DNA of 64,000 nt from Bradyrhizobium sp. CIAT3101 (GCF_029714945.1 NZ_CP121634.1:3059001-3123000); one strand, 5' to 3'; positions 25,640 through 34,707 are shown, numbered from the stretch's first letter. Made by a program: numbers and translations. Notes: generated from the letters alone by a model not told the origin.

Positions 25640-26457
25640 GCCGCGCTCTCCTGCGCCGGAGGGGCATCGTCCGGATCGACCAGCGTCTCGTCTTCCTCGC
25701 CGAGATAGGCGCGCCTGACGTGGGGATCGGCGAGCACGGCGGCGGGGTCGCCCTCGGCGATCTTGCGGCCGAAATCCAGCACCATGACGCGGTGGGAGAT
25801 GTCCATCACCACGCCCATGTCGTGCTCGATCATCACCACCGTCATCCCGAATTCCTCGTTGAGGTCGACGATGTAGCGGGCCATGTCCTCCTTCTCCTCG
25901 AAATTCATGCCGGCCATCGGCTCGTCGAGGAGGATGAGGCGCGGCTCCAGCGCCATGGCACGCGCAAGCTCGACGCGCTTGCGCAGGCCGTAGGAGAGGG
26001 TGCCGGCGGTGGCTTTGCGCACCGATTGGAGGTCGAGAAAGTCGATGATCTCTTCCACCTTGCGGCGGTGCTCGAGCTCTTCCTTGCGCGCGCCGGTGAG
26101 CCAGTAGAGCGAACCCGTGAGGAAATTGTTCTTCAACAGGTGATGGCGGCCGACCATGATGTTGTCGAGCACGCTCATGTGGTGGAACAGCGCCAGGTTC
26201 TGGAAGGTGCGGCCGATGCCGAGCTTGGGACGCGCATTCGGCGTCAGCCCGGTGATGTCGCGGCCCTGGTAGAACAGCTGGCCTTCGGTCGGCTTGTAGC
26301 GCCCGGAGATGCAATTCACGATCGAGGTCTTGCCGGCCCCGTTGGGGCCGATGATCGAGAACAGCTCGCCCTCGTTGATGGCGAAGCTGACGTCGGTCAG
26401 CGCGCGAACGCCGCCGAACCGCAAGGACACGCCGCGCACTTCGAGACTGGTAGCCAC
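25636..26457 (-). CDS. HAAT ABC transporter ATPase LivG-like (system 1)
   Basis: This ABC ATPase of about 273 aa starts at TSLEVRGVSLRFGGVRAL and has Walker A GPNGAGKT, the LivG-type GIGRTFQNLALF, signature LSYGLRKRVELARAM, Walker B LILLDEPMAGM and the switch His in MIEHDMGVVM. Possible starts are GTG 26457 and TTG 26460, with GGAGG 10 or 7 nt upstream; the frame opening at 26631 is less likely. It is the first gene of the minus-strand operon and diverges from the Crp/Fnr gene. The C-terminal tail beyond YLGEEDE is a lineage-specific extension. Confidence 0.9.
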   Translation of the reverse strand: MATSLEVRGVSLRFGGVRALTDVSFAINEGELFSIIGPNGAGKTSIVNCISGRYKPTEGQLFYQGRDITGLTPNARPKLGIGRTFQNLALFHHMSVLDNIMVGRHHLLKNNFLTGSLYWLTGARKEELEHRRKVEEIIDFLDLQSVRKATAGTLSYGLRKRVELARAMALEPRLILLDEPMAGMNFEEKEDMARYIVDLNEEFGMTVVMIEHDMGVVMDISHRVMVLDFGRKIAEGDPAAVLADPHVRRAYLGEEDETLVDPDDAPPAQESAA

Positions 26458-26794
26458 CAAACAAATCCCTCCCGGTGATGGCGCATTCAGTGGCGCTCTT
26501 CGTCCGTTCCTCTCGGGCAATCCTAGTACGGTCGTGCCGGTGAGGCCATGCAACACATGGTCCCGACCGGAGCCGCGCCACTTTCGTCCCCGTTTGGGAT
26601 CAAAAGCCGCATCACCCGAGGTGGCTCTCAATAGGGGAAAGCGCTATTTTGAAATGTCTCCGGCCTGACAATTCTGCGACAAAGTTTTCAGGGCTGCAGC
26701 GACTTACTCCTTTCGTCGGATGGGGGTCGGAATGATCGTGCTGCAGTGCAGCAGAAGGATGGAGTGACGAAACGGTGCGGCTGGCCTCTCGATC
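26458..26794. other. Divergent intergenic region, livG / Crp-Fnr gene
   Basis: This stretch of about 337 nt lies between the divergent transporter operon and the regulator gene and should hold both promoters. It is relatively A+T-rich near 26640-26710. On the minus strand TTGTCA (26666-26671) is a possible -35, but no good -10 stands at the right distance. I see no convincing gene, riboswitch or Crp/Fnr half-site pair. Confidence 0.45.
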
Positions 26795-27469
26795 ATGATT
26801 TCAGAGGATCAACTGAAGCGCGTGGCCGCCTGGTCGCGCGAGCTCACGCCAGCGGAGATCGAGGTGGCCCGCGCCGGGATCACGGAGCGGTCCTACGGCA
26901 CCGGCGAGACCGTGTTCATGCGCGGCGACAAATTCGATTATTGGGCCGGCATGGTGAGCGGTCTTGCCCGCATGGGCGGCGTCTCGCGTGACGGCAAGGA
27001 GACCAGCCTTGCGGGGCTTACGGCGGGCGCCTGGTTCGGCGAAGGCAGTGTGCTCAAGAACGAGCCGCGCCGCTACGACGTGGTCGCGCTGCGCGACAGC
27101 CGGGTGGCGCTGATGGAGCGCAGCGCCTTCATGTGGCTGTTCGAGAACAGTGTCGGCTTCAACCGCTTCCTGGTGCGCCAGCTCAACGAGCGGCTCGGCC
27201 AGTTCATCGGCATGCTCGAGGTCAACCGCACGCTCGATGCGACTTCGCGCCTCGCGCGCAGCATCGCCTCGCTGTTCAATCCGATCCTCTATCCGGAATC
27301 GACCGCGCATCTGGAGATCACCCAGGAGGAGATCGGCGCGCTCTCCGGCATGTCGCGGCAGAACGCCAACCGCGCGCTGAACCGGCTGGAGAAGGAGGGG
27401 TTGCTGCGGCTGGAGTACGGCGGCGTCACGATCCTCAATGTCGAGCGGCTGCGCGGATACGGGGATTAG
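26795..27469 (+). CDS. Crp/Fnr-family transcriptional regulator
   Basis: This 224-aa protein has an N-terminal cyclic-nucleotide-binding-type beta-roll (SYGTGETVFMRGDKFDYWAGMVSG), a dimerisation helix (FNRFLVRQLNERLGQFIGML) and a C-terminal winged helix (ITQEEIGALSGMSRQNANRALNRLEKEGLL). No cysteine cluster for an Fe-S centre is visible, so it is not a classical Fnr. The effector is unknown. It is divergent from the HAAT/acyl-CoA ligase operon and is a candidate regulator of it. Confidence 0.9.
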   Translation: MISEDQLKRVAAWSRELTPAEIEVARAGITERSYGTGETVFMRGDKFDYWAGMVSGLARMGGVSRDGKETSLAGLTAGAWFGEGSVLKNEPRRYDVVALRDSRVALMERSAFMWLFENSVGFNRFLVRQLNERLGQFIGMLEVNRTLDATSRLARSIASLFNPILYPESTAHLEITQEEIGALSGMSRQNANRALNRLEKEGLLRLEYGGVTILNVERLRGYGD

Positions 27470-27565
27470 AGCGTTTTCGAGCGAAGTGGATGCCGGTTCG
27501 CGTTAAGAAAACGCGTCAAAATGAGAATCTAGAGTCGCGTTCCGATTCATCGGAACGCGACTCTA
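27470..27565. repeat. Intergenic repeat element ending in a 17-nt-arm palindrome
   Basis: Directly after the regulator stop comes a segment (AGAGCGTTTTCGAGCGAAG...) that I recognise as a dispersed short repeat of Bradyrhizobium-type genomes, from memory only. It ends with a perfect inverted repeat, arms 27530-27546 and 27549-27565. The last three bases of the right arm form the TAG stop codon of the opposite-strand MFS gene, so the element has fixed the C terminus of that protein. Confidence 0.75.
27530..27565. terminator. Strong hairpin between convergent genes
   Basis: Perfect 17-nt arms with a 2-nt centre can form a stem of about 16 bp with a TTCA loop. It lies between two convergent genes and could stop transcription from both sides, but neither side has a clear T-run, so Rho-independent function is only possible. 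Confidence 0.5.
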
Positions 27566-28819
27566 GCGCGCATTGGCGGGCGCGTGCACCGGCCAGAGGT
27601 CGGCGCGCCAGCGGATGGCGATGGCCAGCATCGCGATGAAGCCCGCAGCGGCGTAGAGCGACCCCGTTGCAGAATAGCCGATGACGTCGATCAGGCTGCC
27701 GGCCGCGAGCAATCCGATCGGCAGGCCGTAGATCACCATCATGCGCACTCCCATGACGCGGCCACGCAGGTGTGCGCTCGCCGTCCGCATCAGGATCACG
27801 GCTGCCGAGATCATCGACATGCTCTGGGCGATGCCGGCCAGCACGAGGCAGGCCATGGCTACGGGCATGGTCCTGATTTCGACGAACACCAGCAGCAACG
27901 TGTACCAGGCAAGCGTGGCGCCGATCAGAAGCCGGGCAATGCGCAGGCCACCCACCAGGCTGAGTGTGATGGAGCCGATCAGCGAGCCCAGGGCGAAACT
28001 CGCCGAGAGATAACCGAGGCCGGTCTGGTCGGTATGAAAGATGTCGCGCGCGATGAAGGGCAGCAATCCATTCGTCAGCGGAAACGCGGTGAGATTGGCG
28101 AGGAATGCGACGCAAAGCGCTGCCAGCATGGCCGGCCCGTTCCAGGAATAAACGATGCCTTCCTTGAGATCGCGCAGCAGCCGCGAGCCCGAATGGCTTT
28201 CCACCAGGCGATGCTCCGCGGACTTCGCCGGTCGGGTCAGGCAGAACATGAGAACAGCGGCCGCAAAATACAGGCAGGCGATCACCATGTAGACCTTGCC
28301 GATGCCGAAGGTCGCGAACAGTCCGGCTCCGGTCAGCGCCCCGGCGATGCGCGCGCTGTCCTGGGTGGTGCGTGACAGGCTGATCGCCCCCACCAGCAGC
28401 TCGCTCGGCATGATGTCGGCGAGCAGTGCGCTGCGTAGGCCGAGATCCGAGGAGCGGATCAGGCCCATGATCGTCACGATGATCATCACCTTGAGCGGAG
28501 CCAGGTGACCGGTCAGCGCCAGCAGCATGATGGTCGAGGCGAGGACGGTATAGGTGAGACGCAGCATGACGAGAAGATCGCGGTGACCGATGCGATCACC
28601 GACCATCCCGAGCACGGGCGCGACCAACGTCCCGACATATTGCAGCGATGCGAGAATGGTGAGCAGCAGCACCGAGCCCGTCGCGACCAGGATGTACCAG
28701 CCGAGCACCAGCGTCTCGATCTCGAACGCCCAGGAGGTGAGCAGGTCGGACGGCCACTGGAAGCGATAGTTGCGGATGCGGAATGGCGCGAGCGCGGATG
28801 GTCTTGTGGGTGTGCTCAA
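27563..28819 (-). CDS. MFS transporter (EntS/YfiS-like exporter type)
   Basis: This 418-aa protein has about 12 hydrophobic helices and the MFS loop 2-3 motif GMVGDRIGHRDLLV, plus PFIARDIFHTDQTGLGYL in the middle. The layout (FRIRNYRFQWPSDLLTSWAFEIETLVLGWYI at the N terminus) fits the MFS_3/EntS group of drug or siderophore exporters. The start is TTG 28819, with no strong Shine-Dalgarno sequence, so the exact start is uncertain. The stop codon lies within the repeat palindrome at 27530-27565. The substrate is unknown. Confidence 0.83.
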   Translation of the reverse strand: MSTPTRPSALAPFRIRNYRFQWPSDLLTSWAFEIETLVLGWYILVATGSVLLLTILASLQYVGTLVAPVLGMVGDRIGHRDLLVMLRLTYTVLASTIMLLALTGHLAPLKVMIIVTIMGLIRSSDLGLRSALLADIMPSELLVGAISLSRTTQDSARIAGALTGAGLFATFGIGKVYMVIACLYFAAAVLMFCLTRPAKSAEHRLVESHSGSRLLRDLKEGIVYSWNGPAMLAALCVAFLANLTAFPLTNGLLPFIARDIFHTDQTGLGYLSASFALGSLIGSITLSLVGGLRIARLLIGATLAWYTLLLVFVEIRTMPVAMACLVLAGIAQSMSMISAAVILMRTASAHLRGRVMGVRMMVIYGLPIGLLAAGSLIDVIGYSATGSLYAAAGFIAMLAIAIRWRADLWPVHAPANAR

Positions 28820-29111
28820 GATGCGTTGACGGGTTTCACGGCGATTCCCGGCCCTTAATTATTTGTTCTTCTGTTCGGCAGCGTAGCGGTGATGGTGGTT
28901 GTGTCAATTGACGCTATCGCATGCCAGCATGTGGCTGCGGGTTGGCGCGCAGCAGCTGCCGTTCGCGTGCCCATCCACGACGTCGCCTCGCGGTGCGGGT
29001 CCCCTACGGGAGGGGTAGCCCGGTCCGCCGCTTGCACTTCCTGCGCACCGAGCCCATTCTGGGCCGATTGGATCGGTCCAGCAGATCGCGGATTCCGCCA
29101 GGTCTTGAGCC
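28820..29111. other. Divergent intergenic region, MFS / cyclase gene
   Basis: This 292-nt region holds the promoters of two divergent genes. It contains a perfect 10-nt palindrome GTCAATTGAC (28903-28912) in a patch of lower G+C content. No gene is visible, and no clear promoter hexamer pair. Confidence 0.4.
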
Positions 29112-32100
29112 ATGACGTGCTCGGGTTGCGGTTCTGAGGTTCAGAGCGGTTTTGCCTTCTGCCCGAAGTGCGGCACGAAGCAGCCGAGTGCGTGCGCTGG
29201 CTGCGGTTTTCCATGCGCTCCTGATTTCGTCTACTGCCCCAAATGCGGCACGCTTGTCGGTGAGGCCACCCCGAGCGGCGAGCGGGCATTGCGGCGCACG
29301 AGCGCGATGACGGCTCCGGTCAGGTCGTCGTCCTCTCCACCGCTCGTGCCGGCGTTCGAGACTCAACACGCATTTCGGCCGCAGGCGGATAAAATCGATA
29401 ACGAAGCAAACCGCCGCACCGTCACCGTGCTGTTTGCCGACCTCAGCGGCTTCACCGCGATGAGCGAGCGGCTCGATCCCGAGGTTATGCAGACGCTGCA
29501 GAACGAATTGTTCGAGGAACTGACCGCCGCGGTGCAAAGCTTTGGCGGTTTCGTGGACAAATTTATCGGCGATGCGCTGCTTGCCCTGTTTGGCGCACCG
29601 GCCGCGCACGAGGATGACCCGGAGCGGGCGGTCTGCGCAGCCCTCGACATGATCGGCCGGACGGCGCGGCTCAGCGAACGTGCGAAGACGTATGCCGGCT
29701 CACCACTCCTGCTCCATGTCGGAATCAACACCGGGCACGTCGTCGCGGGTGGGCTGGGTGTGGGCGTTGCGAAATCCTACTCGGTGACCGGCGATACCGT
29801 GAATACCGCCCAGCGACTGCAGTCCATGGCGGCTCCGGGCGAGGTGCTGGTCGGGCCCTTGACCCATCGTCTGACGCGGCACGCGTTCTCCTATGAGTCG
29901 CTTGGCGAGGTCTCGCTCAAGGGCAAGATGGGCAGCGTTCTGGTCCATCGCTTGAGGGGACCGCTCGAGACGCCCCGTGCGGCACGAGGCCTCGACGCGC
30001 TGGGCCTCGATGCGCCGCTGATCGGGCGCGACGCCGAGCTTGCGCGCGTGATCGGCAGCCTTGATCGCGCGTGCGGCGGGGCGGCTCAACTGGTGCGGCT
30101 GGTCGGCGAAGCGGGGATCGGGAAAACGCGCCTGGTCAACGAATTCGTCGCGCGCATTCGCGATGAGGATCCCTTCGCAGGCGTGGCGATCCGGCATGCA
30201 GTCTGTTCGCCGCTGGGCGAACAATCCTACGGCACACTCGCCGCCGTGCTGCGCAGTGCCTACGGCATCGCGCAGAAGGCCGACGCCGCGGAGGCGGAGG
30301 CAAAGGTTGCCGAAGCGCTGTCAGAGCTTGGCATCCCGGCCGAGGAGGCCGACCACCTGATGCCTCTCTATTTGCACGTCCTTGGTCTTGGCGACCCCAA
30401 CGCCGTGCTCAGGCATGTCGAGCCGGAACAGCTCCGCCGGCAGATCTTTTTCGCGATCCGCACCGTCTTCGAACGGCGCCTCGCCTTGTCGCCGCTTCTG
30501 ATCATCGTCGAGGACCTGCACTGGGCCGATGCGGTATCGCTGGAAGCGCTGCGGTTCCTGATGGACCGTCTGGAGCGGACGCGGCTGATGCTGCTGTTTA
30601 CACATCGGCCAATGCTGGAGCTGGACCAGTTCGGCTCCGGCCGGATCAGTCATACGACCCTTCGGCTGCCTCCACTTGGCGACACCGACGGACAAAAGCT
30701 GCTGGCGGCTTATTTCAGTCACGGCTGGTGCGAGCCACCGGGACGGCTGTTCAATCGGATCCTCGAACGCGCGGGCGGCAATCCGCTTTTCCTCGAGGAG
30801 ATCATCCGCGGCCTCATCGAAGCCGGCGCCCTGCAACGCGATGGCGCGCTATGGCGAATGAAGTCGGAGGAAGCCGCCGCGGAGATTCCGGCGAGCATTC
30901 AGGCTCTGTTGCTGGCGCGTCTCGACCGTTTGCCGCATCGGGTGCGCCACCTGGCCCAGGAGGCCGCAGTGATCGGCCCGCGCTTTGATGCGGCTGTGCT
31001 CGGTGCTGCGGCGACCGAGCGGGCGAGCGTCGAAGCAGGGCTCGAACTCCTGTGCGACGCCGAGATCATCGAGGAGGTCGCCGGCTCGAACTCGATTTCG
31101 CTGCGGACCTACCGCTTCACGCAAACCATGCTTCAGGACGTCATCTATCAGAACCTGCTCCTGCAGCGCCGGATCGAGCTTCATGGACGGATCGGAGCCG
31201 CGCTGGAGCGGCTCTATGGCAACGAGCCGGAGCGGCTCGAAGATCTCGTGCTGCTCGGACACCACTTCAGTCTGAGCGCGAACAAGCCGAAAGGCGCGCG
31301 CTATCTGCGCGCGGCCGGCGATCGCGCCCGCGGAAGTTACGCCAATGACGATGCGCTTCGCTTCTATCAGCAGTCCCTCGCCGTACTGACCGGCGTCGAA
31401 CGGGAGCCGGAATGCCTGGTCCTGTACGAGCGGATCGCGGACCTCTGTCGCGTGGCCGGCCGCCGAAGCGTGGCCGAGGAGCATTACCAGGGCGCGCTGG
31501 AGGGGCACCGCGCGGTGGGAGATTGCATCGGCGAGGCGCGAATTCTTCGCAAGCTCGGCCGATTGTTGTGGGATGCCGGCAAGCGCGTCAACGCAGAGGT
31601 GCACTATGCCGAGGCGGCAGAACGGCTGGCCGGCACCGACGCTCCGATCGAGTGGGCGCACCTCCTGCAGGAGCGCGGCCGTCTGGCATGTCGCGTGGGC
31701 GATCACGTCGCTGCCGCGCGGTGGGCCGACGAGGCTCTCGGTTACGCACGCTCCGTGTCGGCGGACGCAGACGGGCAGGCCGGGCTCGAGGCGGCGCGCG
31801 CCATTGCGGAGGCACTCAACACCAAAGGGGTTGCGCTGGCGCGGCTTGGGCGACACCAGGAGGCGGTGCGCGAGGTGGAGCAAAGTGTCGCGGCTGCCGA
31901 AGCCGCCGGCATCCTCAACGTGGCGTGCCGCGGCTACACCAACCTCGGGGTGCTCTACACGCTGATCGACCCGGCGCAAGCCATCGACGTTTGCCGGCGT
32001 GGGCTCGATGTCGCGCATCGTATCGGCGATCTCGGCTTCCAGGCGCGTCTCCTGGCCAACTTTGCCGTCGCCTGCTGCACTTTCACGGACAGATGTACCG

Positions 32101-32435
32101 ACGAAGGGGTGCCGGCGGCCGAAAAGGCGATCGAGATCGATCGTGCGCTCGACCAGCGCGAGCATCTCCCGGTGCCCCTGATCGTGCTCGGGCAGATCCA
32201 TCAATGCCACTTCCGTCCTGATCTCGCGGCGCGCTGCTACAACGAGGCCATCGCGGTGGCGAGCGAGATCGGCGAGCCACAGCAGCTCTTTCCGTGCTAT
32301 GATGGTCTTGCGACACTGAACCTTGATCGTGGCGACATGCCCGAGGCGGAGCGCTATTTCGCGCTGGCCGATGATGTCTGCACCAGGCACGGGCTTGATC
32401 CCGCCGGACTGATTGTACTGCCATTTCTTGACTAG
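29112..32435 (+). CDS. Zinc-ribbon / class III cyclase / AAA ATPase / TPR protein
   Basis: This 1107-aa multidomain signalling protein begins with a double zinc ribbon (Cys3, Cys6, Cys17, Cys20, then Cys28, Cys31, Cys42, Cys45). A class III adenylate/guanylate cyclase domain follows at about residues 100-270, with metal-binding motif FADLSGFTAMSERLD, FVDKFIGDALLALFG and the catalytic-loop pattern GDTVNTAQRL. Next comes an AAA16-type ATPase with Walker A GEAGIGKTR at about residue 333 and Walker B-like IIVEDLHWAD at about 466. The rest, from about residue 740, is TPR-like helical repeats. It probably makes cAMP in response to an input sensed by the ATPase/TPR part. The two following genes are on the same strand. 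Confidence 0.92.
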   Translation: MTCSGCGSEVQSGFAFCPKCGTKQPSACAGCGFPCAPDFVYCPKCGTLVGEATPSGERALRRTSAMTAPVRSSSSPPLVPAFETQHAFRPQADKIDNEANRRTVTVLFADLSGFTAMSERLDPEVMQTLQNELFEELTAAVQSFGGFVDKFIGDALLALFGAPAAHEDDPERAVCAALDMIGRTARLSERAKTYAGSPLLLHVGINTGHVVAGGLGVGVAKSYSVTGDTVNTAQRLQSMAAPGEVLVGPLTHRLTRHAFSYESLGEVSLKGKMGSVLVHRLRGPLETPRAARGLDALGLDAPLIGRDAELARVIGSLDRACGGAAQLVRLVGEAGIGKTRLVNEFVARIRDEDPFAGVAIRHAVCSPLGEQSYGTLAAVLRSAYGIAQKADAAEAEAKVAEALSELGIPAEEADHLMPLYLHVLGLGDPNAVLRHVEPEQLRRQIFFAIRTVFERRLALSPLLIIVEDLHWADAVSLEALRFLMDRLERTRLMLLFTHRPMLELDQFGSGRISHTTLRLPPLGDTDGQKLLAAYFSHGWCEPPGRLFNRILERAGGNPLFLEEIIRGLIEAGALQRDGALWRMKSEEAAAEIPASIQALLLARLDRLPHRVRHLAQEAAVIGPRFDAAVLGAAATERASVEAGLELLCDAEIIEEVAGSNSISLRTYRFTQTMLQDVIYQNLLLQRRIELHGRIGAALERLYGNEPERLEDLVLLGHHFSLSANKPKGARYLRAAGDRARGSYANDDALRFYQQSLAVLTGVEREPECLVLYERIADLCRVAGRRSVAEEHYQGALEGHRAVGDCIGEARILRKLGRLLWDAGKRVNAEVHYAEAAERLAGTDAPIEWAHLLQERGRLACRVGDHVAAARWADEALGYARSVSADADGQAGLEAARAIAEALNTKGVALARLGRHQEAVREVEQSVAAAEAAGILNVACRGYTNLGVLYTLIDPAQAIDVCRRGLDVAHRIGDLGFQARLLANFAVACCTFTDRCTDEGVPAAEKAIEIDRALDQREHLPVPLIVLGQIHQCHFRPDLAARCYNEAIAVASEIGEPQQLFPCYDGLATLNLDRGDMPEAERYFALADDVCTRHGLDPAGLIVLPFLD

Positions 32436-32456
32436 GTCATGTGAAGGAGTTCAACC

Positions 32457-33137
32457 ATGTCAGAACATCATGTCGATGGACCGCTTCAACCGGGCGATCG
32501 CGCGCCCAACATCGTGCTGGACGCCATCACGCGCGACGGGAAGGTCGCACTCGAGGATTTTCGCGGCCATAGTCCGATATTGGTGGGCCTGTTTCGAGGT
32601 CTGCACTGCCCGTTCTGCCGCCGCCATATTGCGGCACAGGCACAGCTTGACGCGGCCCTGCGCGACAAGGGTGTCGAAAGCCTCACCGTCGTCCATACGC
32701 CGATCGATCGGGCGCGGCTCTACTTCCGATATCATCCATTGCCCAATCTGTTCGCCGCGTCTGACCCCGAGCGGGTGTCGCACCGCGCGTTTGGCCTGCC
32801 CAATCTCGAGTTCACCGAGAGCGAGACTGAATGGCCGCGCAAGGTGGGCATGAACGTCGTGATGGGCATGCAGATGAATCTGCCGGACGAATTGCCGGAG
32901 CCGATGAATCCGGTTGCGGCGTCCGACATCCTCAACAAAAAAGATGGCTACGAAATCACGGAAGCCGACCAGCGCATGCTGGCGACCGGCCACGGCCAGC
33001 TGTTCGGCCAGTTCCTGCTCGATCGGGAAGGGGTCGTACGCTGGACCTTTACCGAGGTCCCCGAAGGCGGCCGTCGCATGTTCGGGATGCCGAGCCCGCA
33101 GGAATTGATGTCGGCTGCTTCGCAGGTGGCAGGCTAG
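32457..33137 (+). CDS. Peroxiredoxin-like (AhpC/TSA, thioredoxin-fold) protein
   Basis: This 226-aa thioredoxin-fold protein has N-terminal features of the AhpC/TSA family (LQPGDRAPNIVLDAITRDGK, then LVGLFRGLHCPFCRRH). The redox motif is Cys51-Pro-Phe-Cys54, closer to a CxxC thioredoxin/PRX-like-2 motif than to the single peroxidatic Cys of AhpC. A strong AAGGAG lies 7-8 nt upstream of ATG 32457, and the gene begins 22 nt after the cyclase gene, so the two are probably co-transcribed. It may reduce peroxides or disulfides. The target is not known. Confidence 0.82.
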   Translation: MSEHHVDGPLQPGDRAPNIVLDAITRDGKVALEDFRGHSPILVGLFRGLHCPFCRRHIAAQAQLDAALRDKGVESLTVVHTPIDRARLYFRYHPLPNLFAASDPERVSHRAFGLPNLEFTESETEWPRKVGMNVVMGMQMNLPDELPEPMNPVAASDILNKKDGYEITEADQRMLATGHGQLFGQFLLDREGVVRWTFTEVPEGGRRMFGMPSPQELMSAASQVAG

Positions 33138-33261
33138 CCGCCGTCGGCTGGTTGGCGCGCTGCCCTTGGCCGCGGAAGGCATCAGCCCTGTGCGCTCGAG
33201 GTGCAGCCGTCATTGTCGTGACCACGCCTGTCCATGACGAAGGCAATGACCCTGGCGTACA

Positions 33262-34707
33262 ATGACCCAGATTCAGGAAAGGCTCCTCGAAAGCAAGATG
33301 ACCGAGATCGAGCGGGCCCGATCCTGGAGCCCCCGCGTGATCTCAAAATTCGAAACGCTCATCAGGAGCGGTGACGATTTATCGCTCTACCGCGTCAATC
33401 CTCTGGCATTCGCGCGCGACCGCGCCATAGCCGAGCCCGAAAGCATAGACCTGTTTCTCCACGCGACCAGAAGCGGGCTGTTCGAGATGAGCTGGGACGT
33501 TGTTTGTCCGCAATCCGGCATGGTGCTCGATAGCTTCGGCGCCTTGCGCACGCTCAAGACCCACTATGTTTGCGGCTTGTGCGACGTCACCGGCGAGACC
33601 GATCTCGACGATTTCATCGAGGTCACGTTCACGGTGTCGCCGCAACTCCGGCGGCTTCCGTTTCATGATCCCGCCTCCCTTTCGGTCGAGGATTTCCATT
33701 GGAAGCTTCGATTCCTGAATGACGCGCGGATACCAGGCCGGCAGATCCGGTTTCTCGATTATTTGCATGCCTTCGTTCGCGGCCTTTCGTTCCTGCCGCC
33801 AGGCTCCGCCACGACCGTTCGCTGCGAGCTCGGTCCCGGTGCTCTGGCGGGGGTCAATATTCAAACCCAGGCTGCGTTCGCCGTTGCGGTGGCCGGCGAT
33901 CCGACGACCACACCGACAATCCTGCGAATTGGATACGATGGGCAGCGTTTTTCGTCTTCGCTGGCCGCCGTACCGCCCGGTCCCGTCATTGTCGAGGTGA
34001 TGAACTCCGGAGTGACGCGAGGCTCCTTGCTCCTGATCAATTGGCCGCCTGAAGTTCTGGCACAGTCGACCAAGCCGCCGCTTGATTTCGAGCCCTACAT
34101 GTCCGGTGGGATGTTGCTTGCAAGACAGACGTTTCGCCGCCTGTTCAGGTCAGAACGCGTGGACGAGAAGGAAGGCCTCGGTATCCGGCAGGTGACCTTG
34201 CTGTTCACGGACCTCAAAGGCTCGACCGCGATGTACGAACGGCTCGGCGATCTCAATGCCTATGCGCTGGTCCGCGAACATTTTGCCCTGCTCGGTGCGA
34301 CCGTCCAGGAACATTCCGGGGCCATCGTCAAGACGATCGGGGACGCGGTCATGGCGGTCTTCTCTCGTCCAGCGGACGCGGTTTCGGCGGCGCTCCACAT
34401 GCTGGGGGACATCGAACGCCACAACTCCGAGCATGGCGGGCCGAGCATCATCCTGAAGATCGGAGCCCATTGCGGCCCTTCGATCGCCGTAACCCTGAAT
34501 GACAATCTGGATTATTTCGGTCAGACCGTGAATGTTGCCGCGCGCGTGCAGTCTCTGGCGGACGCGGGCGAGATTTGCATCTCGGAGGCGTTGTATTCGG
34601 CGCCGGGCGTAAGCGATCTTCTGTCCGGGCATACAATCGCAGTCTTCGATGCGCCGCTTCGCGGCGTTGAAGGAAACGCCAGCGTGTATCGTGTCATGCG
34701 CGGCTAG
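33262..34707 (+). CDS. Class III adenylate/guanylate cyclase with N-terminal DUF5939-like domain
   Basis: This 481-aa protein has a C-terminal class III cyclase domain (from about residue 310: VTLLFTDLKGSTAMYERLGD, KTIGDAVMAVF, then FGQTVNVAARVQSLA), with both metal-binding Asp residues visible. The N-terminal 300 residues contain a cysteine group (CPQSG and CGLCD) and resemble the DUF5939 region found in front of some bacterial cyclases; this comes from memory of the family. No transmembrane segment is seen, so it is likely cytosolic. It is the second cyclase within 6 kb. The stop codon shares CTAG (34704-34707) with the convergent gene. Confidence 0.87.
   Translation: MTQIQERLLESKMTEIERARSWSPRVISKFETLIRSGDDLSLYRVNPLAFARDRAIAEPESIDLFLHATRSGLFEMSWDVVCPQSGMVLDSFGALRTLKTHYVCGLCDVTGETDLDDFIEVTFTVSPQLRRLPFHDPASLSVEDFHWKLRFLNDARIPGRQIRFLDYLHAFVRGLSFLPPGSATTVRCELGPGALAGVNIQTQAAFAVAVAGDPTTTPTILRIGYDGQRFSSSLAAVPPGPVIVEVMNSGVTRGSLLLINWPPEVLAQSTKPPLDFEPYMSGGMLLARQTFRRLFRSERVDEKEGLGIRQVTLLFTDLKGSTAMYERLGDLNAYALVREHFALLGATVQEHSGAIVKTIGDAVMAVFSRPADAVSAALHMLGDIERHNSEHGGPSIILKIGAHCGPSIAVTLNDNLDYFGQTVNVAARVQSLADAGEICISEALYSAPGVSDLLSGHTIAVFDAPLRGVEGNASVYRVMRG

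Noticed and set aside
23708..26581. A 957-codon frame joining livG sequence and the acyl-CoA ligase as one fusion protein
   Set aside because: The N-terminal 300 codons are livG read in the wrong frame; the real ligase starts at 25639 in an ATGA overlap.
30849..32390. 513-codon minus-strand frame opposite the cyclase TPR region
   Set aside because: No domain; the + strand reading is a coherent multidomain protein.
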